NCBI RefSeq assembly: GCF_001556045.1
Contig: NZ_LSIC01000017.1
Coordinates: 1-64,000, forward strand
Reading direction: 5' to 3'
Length of the DNA: 64,000 bases
Origin: Bradyrhizobium sp. CCH5-F6
Lineage (GTDB): Bacteria; Pseudomonadota; Alphaproteobacteria; Rhizobiales; Xanthobacteraceae
Below the pieces are notes generated by a model. That model did not search any database, had not been told where the DNA came from, and saw only the letters and a list, made by a program, of their open reading frames with translations. A program made the position numbers and the translations under genes. Each line of letters starts with the position of its first letter. The stretch's first letter is position 1. Shown piece by piece: positions 26,543 to 34,889 of the stretch.

Positions 26543-26995
26543 TCACGCCCCGTCCACCCGCGCGCCCACGATCAGCGGCCCGATCTCCCGCTCCAGCACC
26601 TGCTGCACCAGGTCGTAGGAATCGATGATCTCGCGGATCTGCGCCACCAGCCCGCCGCGGAAGGTGTAGAACACCGCCGCGTCGAACTGCACGATGCGGT
26701 CGTTGCTGCGCTTCTTGAAATAGATGTGCATGTAGGTCGCGACCTCATCGCCGTCGGCGAGGATGTGCGGCGCCTTGTAGCGCACTTCCGAATAGCGCGA
26801 CCAGATCGTCTCCCAAAGCTCACGCAGCTCGGCCTTGCCGTGGCGCGGCATCATGTGCGGCAGCACGTCGACCGGGGCGTGGGTGAGGAAGTCGACGTCG
26901 TCGGTGCAGCAGGCCAGCGCAGCCTCGATATCGCCGCGCGCGAAGGCATCGAGCAGATGCACGACGCGCTGGCGATTCAGCTTCTCGACCGTCAT
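26543..26995 (-). CDS. NTF2-like (SnoaL-type) protein
   Basis: A 150-residue NTF2-like domain: RVVHLLDAFARGDIEAALACCTDDVDFLTHAP, an intermediate ELWETIWSRYSEVRYKAPHILADGD, and C-terminal FRGGLVAQIREIIDSYDLVQQ. The layout and the motif IREIIDSYDLVQQ resemble the protein at 24919-25359 (MRVLIDTFDLVEQ), so they are paralogs. Neither has a clear catalytic set I can assign. It is convergent with the exported protein gene. Confidence 0.85.
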   Translation of the reverse strand: MTVEKLNRQRVVHLLDAFARGDIEAALACCTDDVDFLTHAPVDVLPHMMPRHGKAELRELWETIWSRYSEVRYKAPHILADGDEVATYMHIYFKKRSNDRIVQFDAAVFYTFRGGLVAQIREIIDSYDLVQQVLEREIGPLIVGARVDGA

Positions 26996-27400
26996 TCCGC
27001 CCGTCCTTGTTGGTCCTGTGGCGTCGCGCGAGGCTAACGCGCGGTCTCACGCACCGGCAATCCGCAAAACCACCGGAACGCTGCAAATGGTTTGACGCGC
27101 CAGCGCAATGCCAGGTTCATGGCACGCCGTGCGGTTCGAGCCGCGGCCTTGCTTGCTCGAATTTCCGTCGCCTTCGGCCGCGTCGGGCGCAACGCGGCGT
27201 GGACGGATGCGCAACGGCACGCCGCCGCGAAAGCAGAGCCAGGTGAACGGGCAGGGACGTTGCAAGGCGCTACAGTCATGCGGGCGGCGCGCTCCCTCGC
27301 CCCCGCAAGCGCGCGAGGCAAAGGTGCCGCGTGACGCATCTCACATCATCCCTCCGAGACCGCGACTAACGTCATCCCCATGTCATCAGGGAGACGTGCC
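26996..27400. other. Gene-free region
   Basis: About 400 bp between divergent genes. Arg/Ala-rich open frames exist on both strands but none has a ribosome binding site, signal or domain that I can support. It holds promoters for the flanking genes, with no motif that stands out. Confidence 0.4.
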
Positions 27401-27787
27401 ATGGCCGCCATCGCCACCGCCAGAAAGTCCCGCCTGCACAACGCGCTCGAAGGCCTCGCGCTGACCGCGACCCTCCAGAGCTTCCCGACCTTCGCCGCCG
27501 CTGCCTTCCTGCTCAAGCTCTGCGGCGACCACGACCTCGCCGGCGACCCCGGCGTCGCCATCTTCGTCGCCATCGCCTCGCTCGCCCACGCGCTGATCGC
27601 GGTGACCCTGGGACCGAGCTTCCCCGTCTTGCTCAAGACCGTCTATGAGCCGAAATTCTTCGAGGCCCATCTGTCGCTCTCCGACAAGATCACGGCCTGG
27701 CGCACCCAGCCGGTCGCCTCGCTCCAGCTCATGACGATCGTGCTGCTGCTGTCGGTGATGGCCGTGGTGACGGCGAGCGTGGGGTGA
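27401..27787 (+). CDS. Hypothetical membrane protein
   Basis: A 128-residue protein with hydrophobic segments near residues 25-45, 50-72 and 105-125 (LQLMTIVLLLSVMAVVTASVG at the C-terminus). The ATG at 27401 is preceded by CAGGGAGACGTGCC, a good ribosome binding site; the upstream ATG at 27380 would add seven residues. No named family is recognised. It is convergent with uvrB. Confidence 0.72.
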   Translation: MAAIATARKSRLHNALEGLALTATLQSFPTFAAAAFLLKLCGDHDLAGDPGVAIFVAIASLAHALIAVTLGPSFPVLLKTVYEPKFFEAHLSLSDKITAWRTQPVASLQLMTIVLLLSVMAVVTASVG

Positions 27788-27803
27788 GGACGCAAATCTC
27801 CCC

Positions 27804-27842
27804 GTCATTCCGGGGCGTCGCAAAGCGGCGAGCCTGGAATCC
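27804..27842. repeat. Half copy of the TCATTCCGGGGCG repeat
   Basis: CGTCATTCCGGGGCGTCGC and GCGGCGAGCCTGGAATCC match one half of the elements at 6831-6922 and elsewhere. The other half is absent. It lies between the convergent membrane-protein gene and uvrB. Confidence 0.65.
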
Positions 27843-27866
27843 ATAACCACCGCTGGCGCAGATGCC

Positions 27867-30842
27867 CTACCTCTTCTTCCACCCGCCCCGTCGCCCCGGC
27901 ATGCCGCCCGTCGACTTCGGTGCGGGTCCGAACTCCGGTCCCGATTGCCGCGAGTCCGTCGGCTGGATGATCCGGCTGGTGCTGCCGAACGGCTTTGACG
28001 GGAGCGCGCGGTTTTCGCGGAAGGGCAGCGATTCCGGGCCGTGCATCTCGTCGAGATGCGGCTTGTGCACCTTCGAGCCGCTGCCGCCGCCGCTCGCCTT
28101 CAGCGCGGAGCTGACGGTTTTCTTCTTCATGGCGCTGACCGGCAGGTTGGCGGCGTCGCCATACTTCTTCGTGCCGGCATAGGCGCCGGCCTTGCCCTGC
28201 ACCGTGCGCTGCTTGGCGGTGGGATCGTCGACAACGGCAAGCTCCGTCGCGCGCAGGCGCTTGACCTCGTCGCGCAGGCGCGCGGCTTCCTCGAAGTTCA
28301 GATCGGCGGCGGCTTCGCGCATCCTCGTTTCGAGATCGGCGAGCACGGCCTCGAAATTGTGGCCGATCGAGATGACGTCGTCGGTCATGTCGTGACCGCC
28401 GACCTCGACCAGCACGTGGTCGCGCTCGTAGACGGAATTGAGGATGTCGCCGATCTGCTTCTTGACGCTCTCCGGCGTGATGCCGTTGGCGGTGTTGTAC
28501 TCGACCTGCTTCTCGCGGCGCCGATTGGTCTCGGCGATGGCCCGCTCCATCGAGCCGGTCATCTGGTCGGCATAGAGGATCACCTTGCCATCGACGTTGC
28601 GCGCGGCGCGGCCGATGGTCTGGATCAGCGAGGTCTCGCTGCGCAAAAAGCCTTCCTTGTCGGCGTCGAGAATCGCGACCAGCGCGCATTCGGGAATGTC
28701 GAGGCCTTCGCGCAGGAGGTTGATGCCGACCAGCGCGTCGAAGGCGCCGAGCCTGAGATCCCTGATGATCTCGATGCGCTCGATGGTGTCGATATCGCTG
28801 TGCATGTAGCGGACGCGGATGCCCTGCTCGTGCAGGTATTCGGTGAGGTCCTCCGCCATGCGCTTGGTGAGCACCGTGATCAGCGAGCGATAGCCGGCCT
28901 GCGCGGTGGCACGGACCTCGCCGACGAGATCGTCCACCTGCGTACGCGCCGGACGGATATCGACGGGCGGATCGATCAGCCCGGTCGGGCGAATGACCTG
29001 CTCGACGAACACGCCGCCGCTCTCGTTCAGCTCCCAGCTGCCGGGCGTGGCGGAGACGGCGACGGTCTGCGGCCGCATCATGTCCCACTCCTCGAAGCGC
29101 AAGGGGCGGTTGTCCATGCAGGAGGGCAGGCGGAAGCCGTATTCGGCCAGCGTCGCCTTGCGGCGGAAGTCGCCGCGGAACATGGCGCCGATCTGCGGGA
29201 TGGTGACGTGGCTCTCGTCGGCGAAGATCAGCGCGTTGTCGGGCACGTATTCGAACAGCGTCGGCGGCGGCTCGCCCGGCCGGCGTCCGGTGAGGTAGCG
29301 CGAATAGTTCTCGATGCCGGCGCAGCTTCCGGTCGCTTCCATCATCTCGAGGTCGAAGGTGGTGCGCTGCTCCAGCCGCTGCGCCTCCAGCAGGCGTCCC
29401 TGGTCGTGCAGCTGGTCGAGCCGCTGCTTCAGCTCGAACTTGATCGACTTGATCGCCTGCACCAGCGTCGGGCGCGGCGTCACATAGTGCGAATTGGCGT
29501 ACATCTTGATGAATTCGAGCTCGTCCTGCTTGTGGCCGGTGAGCGGATCGAACTCCTCGATGGTCTCGATGGTGTCGCCGAACAGGTTCACGCGCCAGGC
29601 GCGGTCTTCATAGTGCGCCGGGAAGATGTCGATGACGTCGCCGCGGACACGGAAGGTGCCGCGGGTGAAATCGGCCTGGGTGCGCTTGTACTGGAGCGCG
29701 ACCAGGTCTGCGATGAGCTGGCGCTGGTCGATGCGCTCGCCCTTCTTCAGCGCGAAGGTCATCGCGGTGTAGGTCTCGACCGAGCCAATACCGTAGATGC
29801 AGGACACCGAGGCGACGATGATGACGTCGTCGCGTTCGAGCAGCGCGCGCGTCGCCGAGTGGCGCATGCGGTCGATCTGCTCGTTGATGGAGGAGTCCTT
29901 CTCGATATAGGTGTCGGTGCGGGGGACGTAGGCCTCCGGCTGGTAATAGTCGTAGTACGAGACGAAGTACTCGACCGCGTTGTCCGGGAAGAAGTTCTTG
30001 AACTCGCCATAGAGCTGCGCGGCAAGCGTCTTGTTCGGCGCGAGGATCAGGGCCGGGCGCTGCGTCGCCTCGATCACCTTGGCCATGGTGTAGGTCTTGC
30101 CCGAGCCGGTGACGCCGAGCAGCACCTGGCTGCGGTCGTTGCGATTGATGCCCTCGACCAGCTCGGCGATCGCGGTCGGCTGGTCGCCCTTGGGCTCGTA
30201 GGACGACTTGATCTCGAAACGCACGCCGCCTTCGGACTTCTCCGGGCGCGGCGGCCGGTGCGGCGTCCACACCTTCATGGAGCCGTCGCCCCTGCGGAAC
30301 TCCGGCCGGCCCTCGCGGATCAGCGCTTCCAGCGCATCCGCGGTCGCCTTGACGCCGAGCGCCTCCATCTTGCTGCGCGGCGGCCGTGCCAGCGCCTCGG
30401 TATCGTCCTCTTCGGTGGGAAGGCCGAGCTGCCGCGCGAGTTCCGGATCGAGCGTCGGGATGGTGGCCGCGGTTCCGTAATTGGCCTGCGGCGCCTCGTC
30501 GAAACCGCCACTCTCGGTCGACGCGCGTGCGCCCGGCGGCTGCGGGTTGGGCCGCAGCGGCATCGGTCGCGTATTGTCCTGCGGAAACTCCTTCGGCGTC
30601 GAAGCCCGCGCGCGATGCGCGGCGGCCTCGCCCCCGGCCCGGCGGTCGCGCGAATTGTCCGGCGGCGGCTGCAGCCCGGTGCCAGATCCCAGCCCGGCAT
30701 CGCCGCGATTGATCGCGGGATTGAGCAGCTCGGCCAGCGCCGGCCCGATCGGCTGCACGTCGGGACGATGCGCTTTCGAGTTCGGGGTCCTGGTCTTCGG
30801 GGATTTGCCGGATTTTTCGGAGGATGCTGGTTTCTTCGCCAT
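27867..30842 (-). CDS. uvrB: Excinuclease ABC subunit B
   Basis: The damage-verifying helicase of nucleotide excision repair. The UvrB core starts near residue 208 ([14 protein letters not shown]). Walker A GVTGSGKT is at 243-250, the beta-hairpin region [12 protein letters not shown] follows, and later motifs include [21 protein letters not shown] and [13 protein letters not shown] domain near the C-terminus ([15 protein letters not shown]) contacts UvrC. The protein has 991 residues against 673 in E. coli. About 205 residues are a polar, Pro/Arg-rich N-terminal extension, and a basic, Gly/Lys-rich C-terminal tail of about 100 follows the UVR motif. Both extensions look disordered. Confidence 0.96.
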   Translation of the reverse strand: MAKKPASSEKSGKSPKTRTPNSKAHRPDVQPIGPALAELLNPAINRGDAGLGSGTGLQPPPDNSRDRRAGGEAAAHRARASTPKEFPQDNTRPMPLRPNPQPPGARASTESGGFDEAPQANYGTAATIPTLDPELARQLGLPTEEDDTEALARPPRSKMEALGVKATADALEALIREGRPEFRRGDGSMKVWTPHRPPRPEKSEGGVRFEIKSSYEPKGDQPTAIAELVEGINRNDRSQVLLGVTGSGKTYTMAKVIEATQRPALILAPNKTLAAQLYGEFKNFFPDNAVEYFVSYYDYYQPEAYVPRTDTYIEKDSSINEQIDRMRHSATRALLERDDVIIVASVSCIYGIGSVETYTAMTFALKKGERIDQRQLIADLVALQYKRTQADFTRGTFRVRGDVIDIFPAHYEDRAWRVNLFGDTIETIEEFDPLTGHKQDELEFIKMYANSHYVTPRPTLVQAIKSIKFELKQRLDQLHDQGRLLEAQRLEQRTTFDLEMMEATGSCAGIENYSRYLTGRRPGEPPPTLFEYVPDNALIFADESHVTIPQIGAMFRGDFRRKATLAEYGFRLPSCMDNRPLRFEEWDMMRPQTVAVSATPGSWELNESGGVFVEQVIRPTGLIDPPVDIRPARTQVDDLVGEVRATAQAGYRSLITVLTKRMAEDLTEYLHEQGIRVRYMHSDIDTIERIEIIRDLRLGAFDALVGINLLREGLDIPECALVAILDADKEGFLRSETSLIQTIGRAARNVDGKVILYADQMTGSMERAIAETNRRREKQVEYNTANGITPESVKKQIGDILNSVYERDHVLVEVGGHDMTDDVISIGHNFEAVLADLETRMREAAADLNFEEAARLRDEVKRLRATELAVVDDPTAKQRTVQGKAGAYAGTKKYGDAANLPVSAMKKKTVSSALKASGGGSGSKVHKPHLDEMHGPESLPFRENRALPSKPFGSTSRIIQPTDSRQSGPEFGPAPKSTGGMPGRRGGWKKR

Positions 30843-30934
30843 GAGGCGAATATGGGACGAGTCCGCCCCGCGATAAAGGGCGAATGGCCGTCGTCATGCA
30901 GGCTGCTGACAGCAGGTTGGCAGCAGGCGGGATC

Positions 30935-31162
30935 TCACGCCGCCGGCAGCGGCCCGCCGTCGTCCTCGGCCGTGACATGCGGCTCGAGGATGTCGAGATG
31001 GATGCCGCCGCAGCCAGTGCAGCGCATGGCCCAGTACTCGCATCCGGCGCGACCGGGGATCACGCGGAGAACCGCGAGATCGCCGTCGCATTCCGGGCAA
31101 TTGGACAGCACGGCGCGGGCATAGATCCGCGGCCGCAGCCCGTCGATTTCGATGGTAGACAT
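30935..31162 (-). CDS. Small zinc-ribbon-like protein
   Basis: A 75-residue product with two CxxC pairs (NCPEC and RCTGC), spaced by about 24 residues. This is the layout of a zinc ribbon, though no named family is clear. The C-terminus is acidic (TAEDDGGPLPAA). The start is the ATG at 31162. It lies upstream of uvrB on the same strand, with a 92-bp gap. A role in DNA or RNA binding is possible but not shown. Confidence 0.6.
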   Translation of the reverse strand: MSTIEIDGLRPRIYARAVLSNCPECDGDLAVLRVIPGRAGCEYWAMRCTGCGGIHLDILEPHVTAEDDGGPLPAA

Positions 31163-31210
31163 GTTTCCCCCCTCTGCGCCGCCTTGCCCCTGGTCAGTCC
31201 GCGGATCGCC

Positions 31211-31435
31211 TCATTCGTCGTCGCTGTCGGTCCGTCGGCGGAAGCGATCGATGTGGTGCTTGGCGTCGGCAATCGCGGCATCGCGATCGGGCCAGGCGAA
31301 GCCGACTTCCATGGCAGGAAACAGCACGCCGTCGATGGCCACCGGGCTGAAATCGGCACGCCGGATCCGCGCGTGCCACAGCCCCTTGCCAGCTTCGAAG
31401 GATTCGATGTCAAAGCCGTCGTAAAGGGTCGTCAT
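31211..31435 (-). CDS. Hypothetical protein
   Basis: A 74-residue protein: MTTLYDGFDIESFEAGKG, a beta-rich middle (WHARIRRADFSPVAIDGVLFPAMEVGFAW) and a C-terminal helix (RDAAIADAKHHIDRF) with a charged tail. The middle and last helix resemble small HicB-like or DUF-type alpha/beta folds, but no family is certain. The ATG at 31435 is preferred over an upstream in-frame ATG at 31480. It is upstream of the zinc-ribbon gene on the same strand, with a 48-bp gap. Confidence 0.6.
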   Translation of the reverse strand: MTTLYDGFDIESFEAGKGLWHARIRRADFSPVAIDGVLFPAMEVGFAWPDRDAAIADAKHHIDRFRRRTDSDDE

Positions 31436-31550
31436 GAGTGTAGGTCCCACGTTTCTTCTCGGAGAGTCAGGGGACCACATTTGCGCATTTCAGAATGTGA
31501 AGCCGTTCACAAGCGATGCGGCTTTTTTGCCCAAGCTTATCGAAAAGGCT

Positions 31551-32465
31551 TCAGGTCCGCGCGCCGGCGCGGCCGATCCGCCGGGGGCGGGCGGCGGGTT
31601 CCGAGGCCGCGCGCATGATCCAGCGGCGGAACGCGGCAAAGTCGCGCTGCTCGGTCTGGAAGCTGCGATAGAGCAGGTACCAGCGCATGCCCTTGGGCAC
31701 CGAGAGGTCGAACGGCGCGACCAGGCGGCCGGCAGCGAGATCGTCGTCGATATAGGGGCGGATGCCCATGGCGATGCCGAGCCCGTCGGCGGCGGCCTGC
31801 AAGGCCTGGCCGTAGAACTGGAACTCGGGCCCGCGCGCGTTGATCCGCGCAACGCCCGCGGCCCTCAGCCAGATCGGCCAGTCCTCGGCGGAGTGCGCGA
31901 CCCGGATCAGGCTCGGACCCTTCAGGTCGGCCGGGCGCTTCAGGCCGCCCGCGAGGCGGGGCACGCAAACGGGGGTGAGGTCGCCGGCAAACAGCGGCTC
32001 GGCGACGAGGCCAGGCCAGTCGCCGGTGCCGAGCTTGATGCCGCAGCTCCAGTCCTCGCCGAACGGCACCGACGCGCCGCCGGTGGTGAAGCGCACCTCG
32101 ATGTCGGGCTCCTCGCTGCGGAACTCCGACAGGCGCGGGATCAGCCAGCGCATCGCGAAGGTGTGGCCGACGCCGATGGTGAGCACGCGCACGCTCGAGG
32201 GCGCCGTCACCTGCGCGGTCAGGCTCGCCAGCGCGTCGAAGATCGGGGTCAGCCCGCTCTGATAGGCGCGGCCGGCCTGCGTCAGCACCAGGCGGTTGGC
32301 CTTGCGCTCGAACAACGCGACGCCGAGCCGCTCCTCGAGCAGATGCACCATGCGGCTGACCGCGGCCGCGGACACGCTCAGCTCCAGGCCGGCCGCAGCA
32401 AAGCTGCCGGTCCGCGCCGCCGCCTCGAACGCCTTGATGCCGTTGAGAAACAGCAACCGCCGCAA
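31551..32465 (-). CDS. LysR-family regulator (GcvA-like)
   Basis: A 304-residue LysR regulator: an N-terminal wHTH (LLFLNGIKAFEAAARTGSFAAAG, then SAAAVSRMVHLLEERLGVALFERKANRL) and a PBP2-type effector domain with TIGVGHTFAMRWL. I chose a TTG start at 32465, because the conserved LysR start (RRLLFLNGIKAFEAAA) follows directly and GAGGG is 8 bp upstream. The only in-frame ATG/GTG starts are far upstream (to 32612) and add non-conserved residues. It is divergent from the TauE/SafE gene, its most likely target. The effector is unknown. Confidence 0.88.
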   Translation of the reverse strand: MRRLLFLNGIKAFEAAARTGSFAAAGLELSVSAAAVSRMVHLLEERLGVALFERKANRLVLTQAGRAYQSGLTPIFDALASLTAQVTAPSSVRVLTIGVGHTFAMRWLIPRLSEFRSEEPDIEVRFTTGGASVPFGEDWSCGIKLGTGDWPGLVAEPLFAGDLTPVCVPRLAGGLKRPADLKGPSLIRVAHSAEDWPIWLRAAGVARINARGPEFQFYGQALQAAADGLGIAMGIRPYIDDDLAAGRLVAPFDLSVPKGMRWYLLYRSFQTEQRDFAAFRRWIMRAASEPAARPRRIGRAGART

Positions 32466-32662
32466 ATGACCGACCCTCAGGAAAGCTGATGCCAGGGCAA
32501 GATAACTCAGTTTGCGGAGAGGGGGCAAGCAAGGCACTAGAATGAGCGCAATTCCTGCTGATTTGTTGGAGCGCGGGCGCGGCCTCTTCGCCTCTCCCCG
32601 CAAGCGGGACAAGGGGGAATGAGCAGCTCACGTCCCTTACATGCACCACGGAGATTTTGCTC

Positions 32663-33442
32663 GTGACGCCCATCATGATCGCGGCCCTCGGATTGCTGAT
32701 GGTCGCCACCGCGTTCCTGTCGGGGCTGTTCGGCATGGCGGGCGGGCTGATCCTGATCGGCGTGCTGCTGGCCCTGATGCCGCTGCCGACAGCGATGGTG
32801 CTGCACGCGATCACGCAGATGGCCTCGAACGGCTGGCGCGCGTTCCTGTGGCGCGCGCATATCCGCTGGCGGCCGGTCGCGAACTATATGGTCGGCGCTG
32901 CGGTCGCGCTCGCGGCCTGGTCGCTCACCCGCTACGTGCCGGACAAGCCGGTGGCGCTGCTGATGTTGGGAGCCACGCCGTTCATGGCGCGGCTCTTGCC
33001 GACGAACATCAAGCCCGATCCCGACCGTCTCTGGCAGGGCACGGTCTATGGCACGATCTGCATGGGCCTGATGCTGATGACCGGCGTCTCCGGCCCGCTG
33101 CTCGACACCTTCTTCCTCGGCGGCGATTTCGGCCGGCGCGAGAAGGTCGCGACCAAGGCGATGTGCCAGCTCGTCAGCCATTTCACCAAGCTGGTCTATT
33201 TCGGCGGCATCATCGACCAGGCCGCGAGCCTCGACCCCGTGCTCGCAGCTGTTGCGATTCTCGCCTCCATGCTCGGCACCACGCTGGCACGGCGCATCCT
33301 CGAAGCCATGACCGATCAGCAGTTCGTGGCCTGGTCGAACAAGCTGATCACCGCCATCGCCTGCTACTACATTGCCTATGGCGGCTGGCTCATGCTTCGC
33401 ACGCCAGTGCTGGCCGCCCTCGACAAGGGAGGTTTGCAATGA
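32663..33442 (+). CDS. Sulfite exporter TauE/SafE family protein
   Basis: A 259-residue inner-membrane protein with about eight hydrophobic segments, in the TauE/SafE (DUF81) family. The characteristic FLSGLFGMAGGLILIGVLL occurs near the N-terminus. The family exports sulfite, sulfoacetate or other anions, and also has uncharacterised members. The GTG at 32663 has GGAG nine bp before it; a TTG at 32657 is too close to that site. The divergent LysR gene is a likely regulator, and the next gene overlaps its stop by ATGA. Confidence 0.88.
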   Translation: MTPIMIAALGLLMVATAFLSGLFGMAGGLILIGVLLALMPLPTAMVLHAITQMASNGWRAFLWRAHIRWRPVANYMVGAAVALAAWSLTRYVPDKPVALLMLGATPFMARLLPTNIKPDPDRLWQGTVYGTICMGLMLMTGVSGPLLDTFFLGGDFGRREKVATKAMCQLVSHFTKLVYFGGIIDQAASLDPVLAAVAILASMLGTTLARRILEAMTDQQFVAWSNKLITAIACYYIAYGGWLMLRTPVLAALDKGGLQ

Positions 33443-33669
33443 ACCGTAATGCCGATCCGCTGGTGCTGGACTTCGTCGAATGGGTCGCGCGCGAGCCGCG
33501 CGCCTATGCCGAGGTGATCGCGACCTGGAAAACCTCGTGCCCGCGCCTCACCATCTGGGAGGACGCCGCGGACCGCGGTTACGTCGCGCGCGAGACGGTG
33601 CCCGGAATCGGGATGGTCATCGCGGTGACGGAGGGCGGCGAGCGGCTGCTGCGAAGCAACGGGCGGTGA
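33439..33669 (+). CDS. Hypothetical protein downstream of TauE
   Basis: A 76-residue soluble protein (NADPLVLDFVEWVAREPRAYAEVIATWKTSCPRLTIWEDA) ending GGERLLRSNGR. Its ATG overlaps the stop of the TauE/SafE gene (ATGA) and has GGGAGGTTTGCA before it, so it is translated with the transporter. It looks like a small helix-turn-helix or winged-helix-like domain (TIWEDAADRGYVARE, GGERLLRS), but I cannot name a family. Possible roles are as a regulator or accessory factor of the transporter. Confidence 0.75.
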   Translation: MNRNADPLVLDFVEWVAREPRAYAEVIATWKTSCPRLTIWEDAADRGYVARETVPGIGMVIAVTEGGERLLRSNGR

Positions 33670-33690
33670 CTCGCACTGCCGTCTCCACAT

Positions 33691-33779
33691 CGTCATTGCG
33701 AGCGCCAGCGAAGCAATCCAGAATGTCGCCGCGGCGGCAGTCTGGATTGCTTCGTCGCAAGGGCTCCTCGCAATGACGG
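33691..33779. repeat. Palindromic intergenic repeat, CGTCATTGCGAGCG family
   Basis: Begins CGTCATTGCGAGCGCCAGCG and ends CTCGCAATGACG; the inner arms are GAAGCAATCCAGA / TCTGGATTGCTTC. A second copy is at 45865-45945. Confidence 0.88.
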
Positions 33780-33797
33780 AGCATGTGGAGGGAGCTC

Positions 33798-34496
33798 ATG
33801 TCACTCAAACTCTTCGAGCTCGTCGGCACCGACGCCGAGCGGCCGTTCAGCCCGTTCTGCTGGCGCACGCGGATGGCTCTGGCGCACAAGGGATTGTCGG
33901 CGCAGTCGCTGCCCTGGCGTTTCACCGAGAAGAGCGCGATCGCGCCGCACGGCTCGGAGAAGGTGCCGGTGCTGCTGCATGACGACAAGGCGGTGGTCGA
34001 ATCCTGGACGATCGCCAATTATCTGGAAGACAGTTTTCCGGATCATCCGTCATTGTTCGGCGGCGAGGGCGGCCGCGCCATGGCGCGCATGATCAATGCA
34101 TGGGGCGACATCGCCATCGTCGGCGGCATCTTTCCGCTGATCGTCGCCGACATCCCGAACAATCTGGCCGAAGTCGACGCCGCCTATTTCCGCCAGTCGC
34201 GCGAGGCGCGCTTCGGCGGCAAGAGCCTGGAAGAGGTGATGGCAAGCCGCGACACCGGCGTGATCGCGTTCCGCAAGTCGCTGGAGGTGATGCGGCAGAC
34301 CTTGAAGAAGCAGCCCTATCTCGGCGGCAACGCGCCGAACTACGCAGACTACATCGTGTTCGGAGGTTTTCAGTGGGCGCGGGTGGTCAGTCCGTTCAAG
34401 CTGCTGGAGGCGGACGATCCGGTCTATGCTTGGCGCGAAAGACTGCTCGACGCGTTCGACGGCATGGCGCGGACATCGCCGGGGTTTGAGGTGTAA
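33798..34496 (+). CDS. Glutathione S-transferase family protein
   Basis: A 232-residue protein with a thioredoxin-like N-terminal domain (MSLKLFELVGTDAERPFSPFCWRTRMALAHKGL) and an all-helical C-terminal domain. SPFCWRTRMAL places Ser/Cys at the usual active-site turn, and KVPVLLHDDKAVVES gives the cis-Pro position and the glutathione-binding Glu-Ser pair. The ATG at 33798 follows GGAGGGAGCTC. It is monocistronic and lies between palindromic repeats. Substrate unknown. Confidence 0.9.
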   Translation: MSLKLFELVGTDAERPFSPFCWRTRMALAHKGLSAQSLPWRFTEKSAIAPHGSEKVPVLLHDDKAVVESWTIANYLEDSFPDHPSLFGGEGGRAMARMINAWGDIAIVGGIFPLIVADIPNNLAEVDAAYFRQSREARFGGKSLEEVMASRDTGVIAFRKSLEVMRQTLKKQPYLGGNAPNYADYIVFGGFQWARVVSPFKLLEADDPVYAWRERLLDAFDGMARTSPGFEV

Positions 34497-34500
34497 ACTT

Positions 34501-34586
34501 CGTAGCCCGGATGGAGCGCAGCGAAATCCGGGGCCCGTGCCTGTGGAAGGATTCCCGGATTACGCTTGCGCTCCATCCGGGCTACG
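34501..34586. repeat. Palindromic intergenic repeat, GTAGCCCGGATGGAGCG family
   Basis: Starts CGTAGCCCGGATGGAGCGC and ends GCGCTCCATCCGGGCTACG. Inner arms contain AATCCGGGG / CCCGGATT. Its right arm lies inside the last codons of the CWC gene (34560-34775), supplying the C-terminal residues ARSPDGAQA. Confidence 0.9.
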
Positions 34587-34775
34587 GGCTGCCTCCGCAG
34601 CCTTGCGCAAGCATTCGCGGCACAGGCAGTCCTCGCCCTTGACCGGCATCGGCAGTTTTGCCGTTTCCTCCGCGCACCAGCACGTGCCCGAGAGATCGCA
34701 GCCGAACTCGGTGCCGCAACGCGCGCAGACGAGGCGGCGTGGTTCCTGCGTCAGGGATTCTTTCGGATTTGTCAT
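34560..34775 (-). CDS. Cysteine-rich CWC family protein
   Basis: A 71-residue protein with Cys at CARCGTEFGCD, TCWCAEE and CLCRECLR. This is the Cys-rich CWC family (metal-binding, unknown function). The ATG at 34775 is the only clear start. Its last eight or nine residues (ARSPDGAQA) are read from a palindromic repeat, so the repeat may have replaced the original C-terminus. It is divergent from the DUF1800 gene. Confidence 0.85.
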   Translation of the reverse strand: MTNPKESLTQEPRRLVCARCGTEFGCDLSGTCWCAEETAKLPMPVKGEDCLCRECLRKAAEAARSPDGAQA

Positions 34776-34889
34776 GATTTACGCAAAGGTTTCGCCGTCA
34801 TTTTCATGTCGGGTTCATCTGCCGCTGCGGTATAGTAAGCGCTGCGCACGTATCAGGAAAGCGGTTGGCAAGGCGCGAAGGACAGATCG

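Noticed and set aside
26996..27400. A small Arg-rich protein around 27092-27334
   Set aside because: Frames are open on both strands here, none has a ribosome binding site, and the composition is that expected of GC-rich noncoding DNA.
28041..31124. A 1027-codon rightward open frame opposite uvrB
   Set aside because: It is antisense to the well-supported UvrB and its predicted protein is rich in Arg, His, Val and Leu with no domain. High GC content keeps third-position-shifted frames open. Several other long frames opposite serA (59274-60782), ychF, the EF-G-like gene and prs have the same cause.
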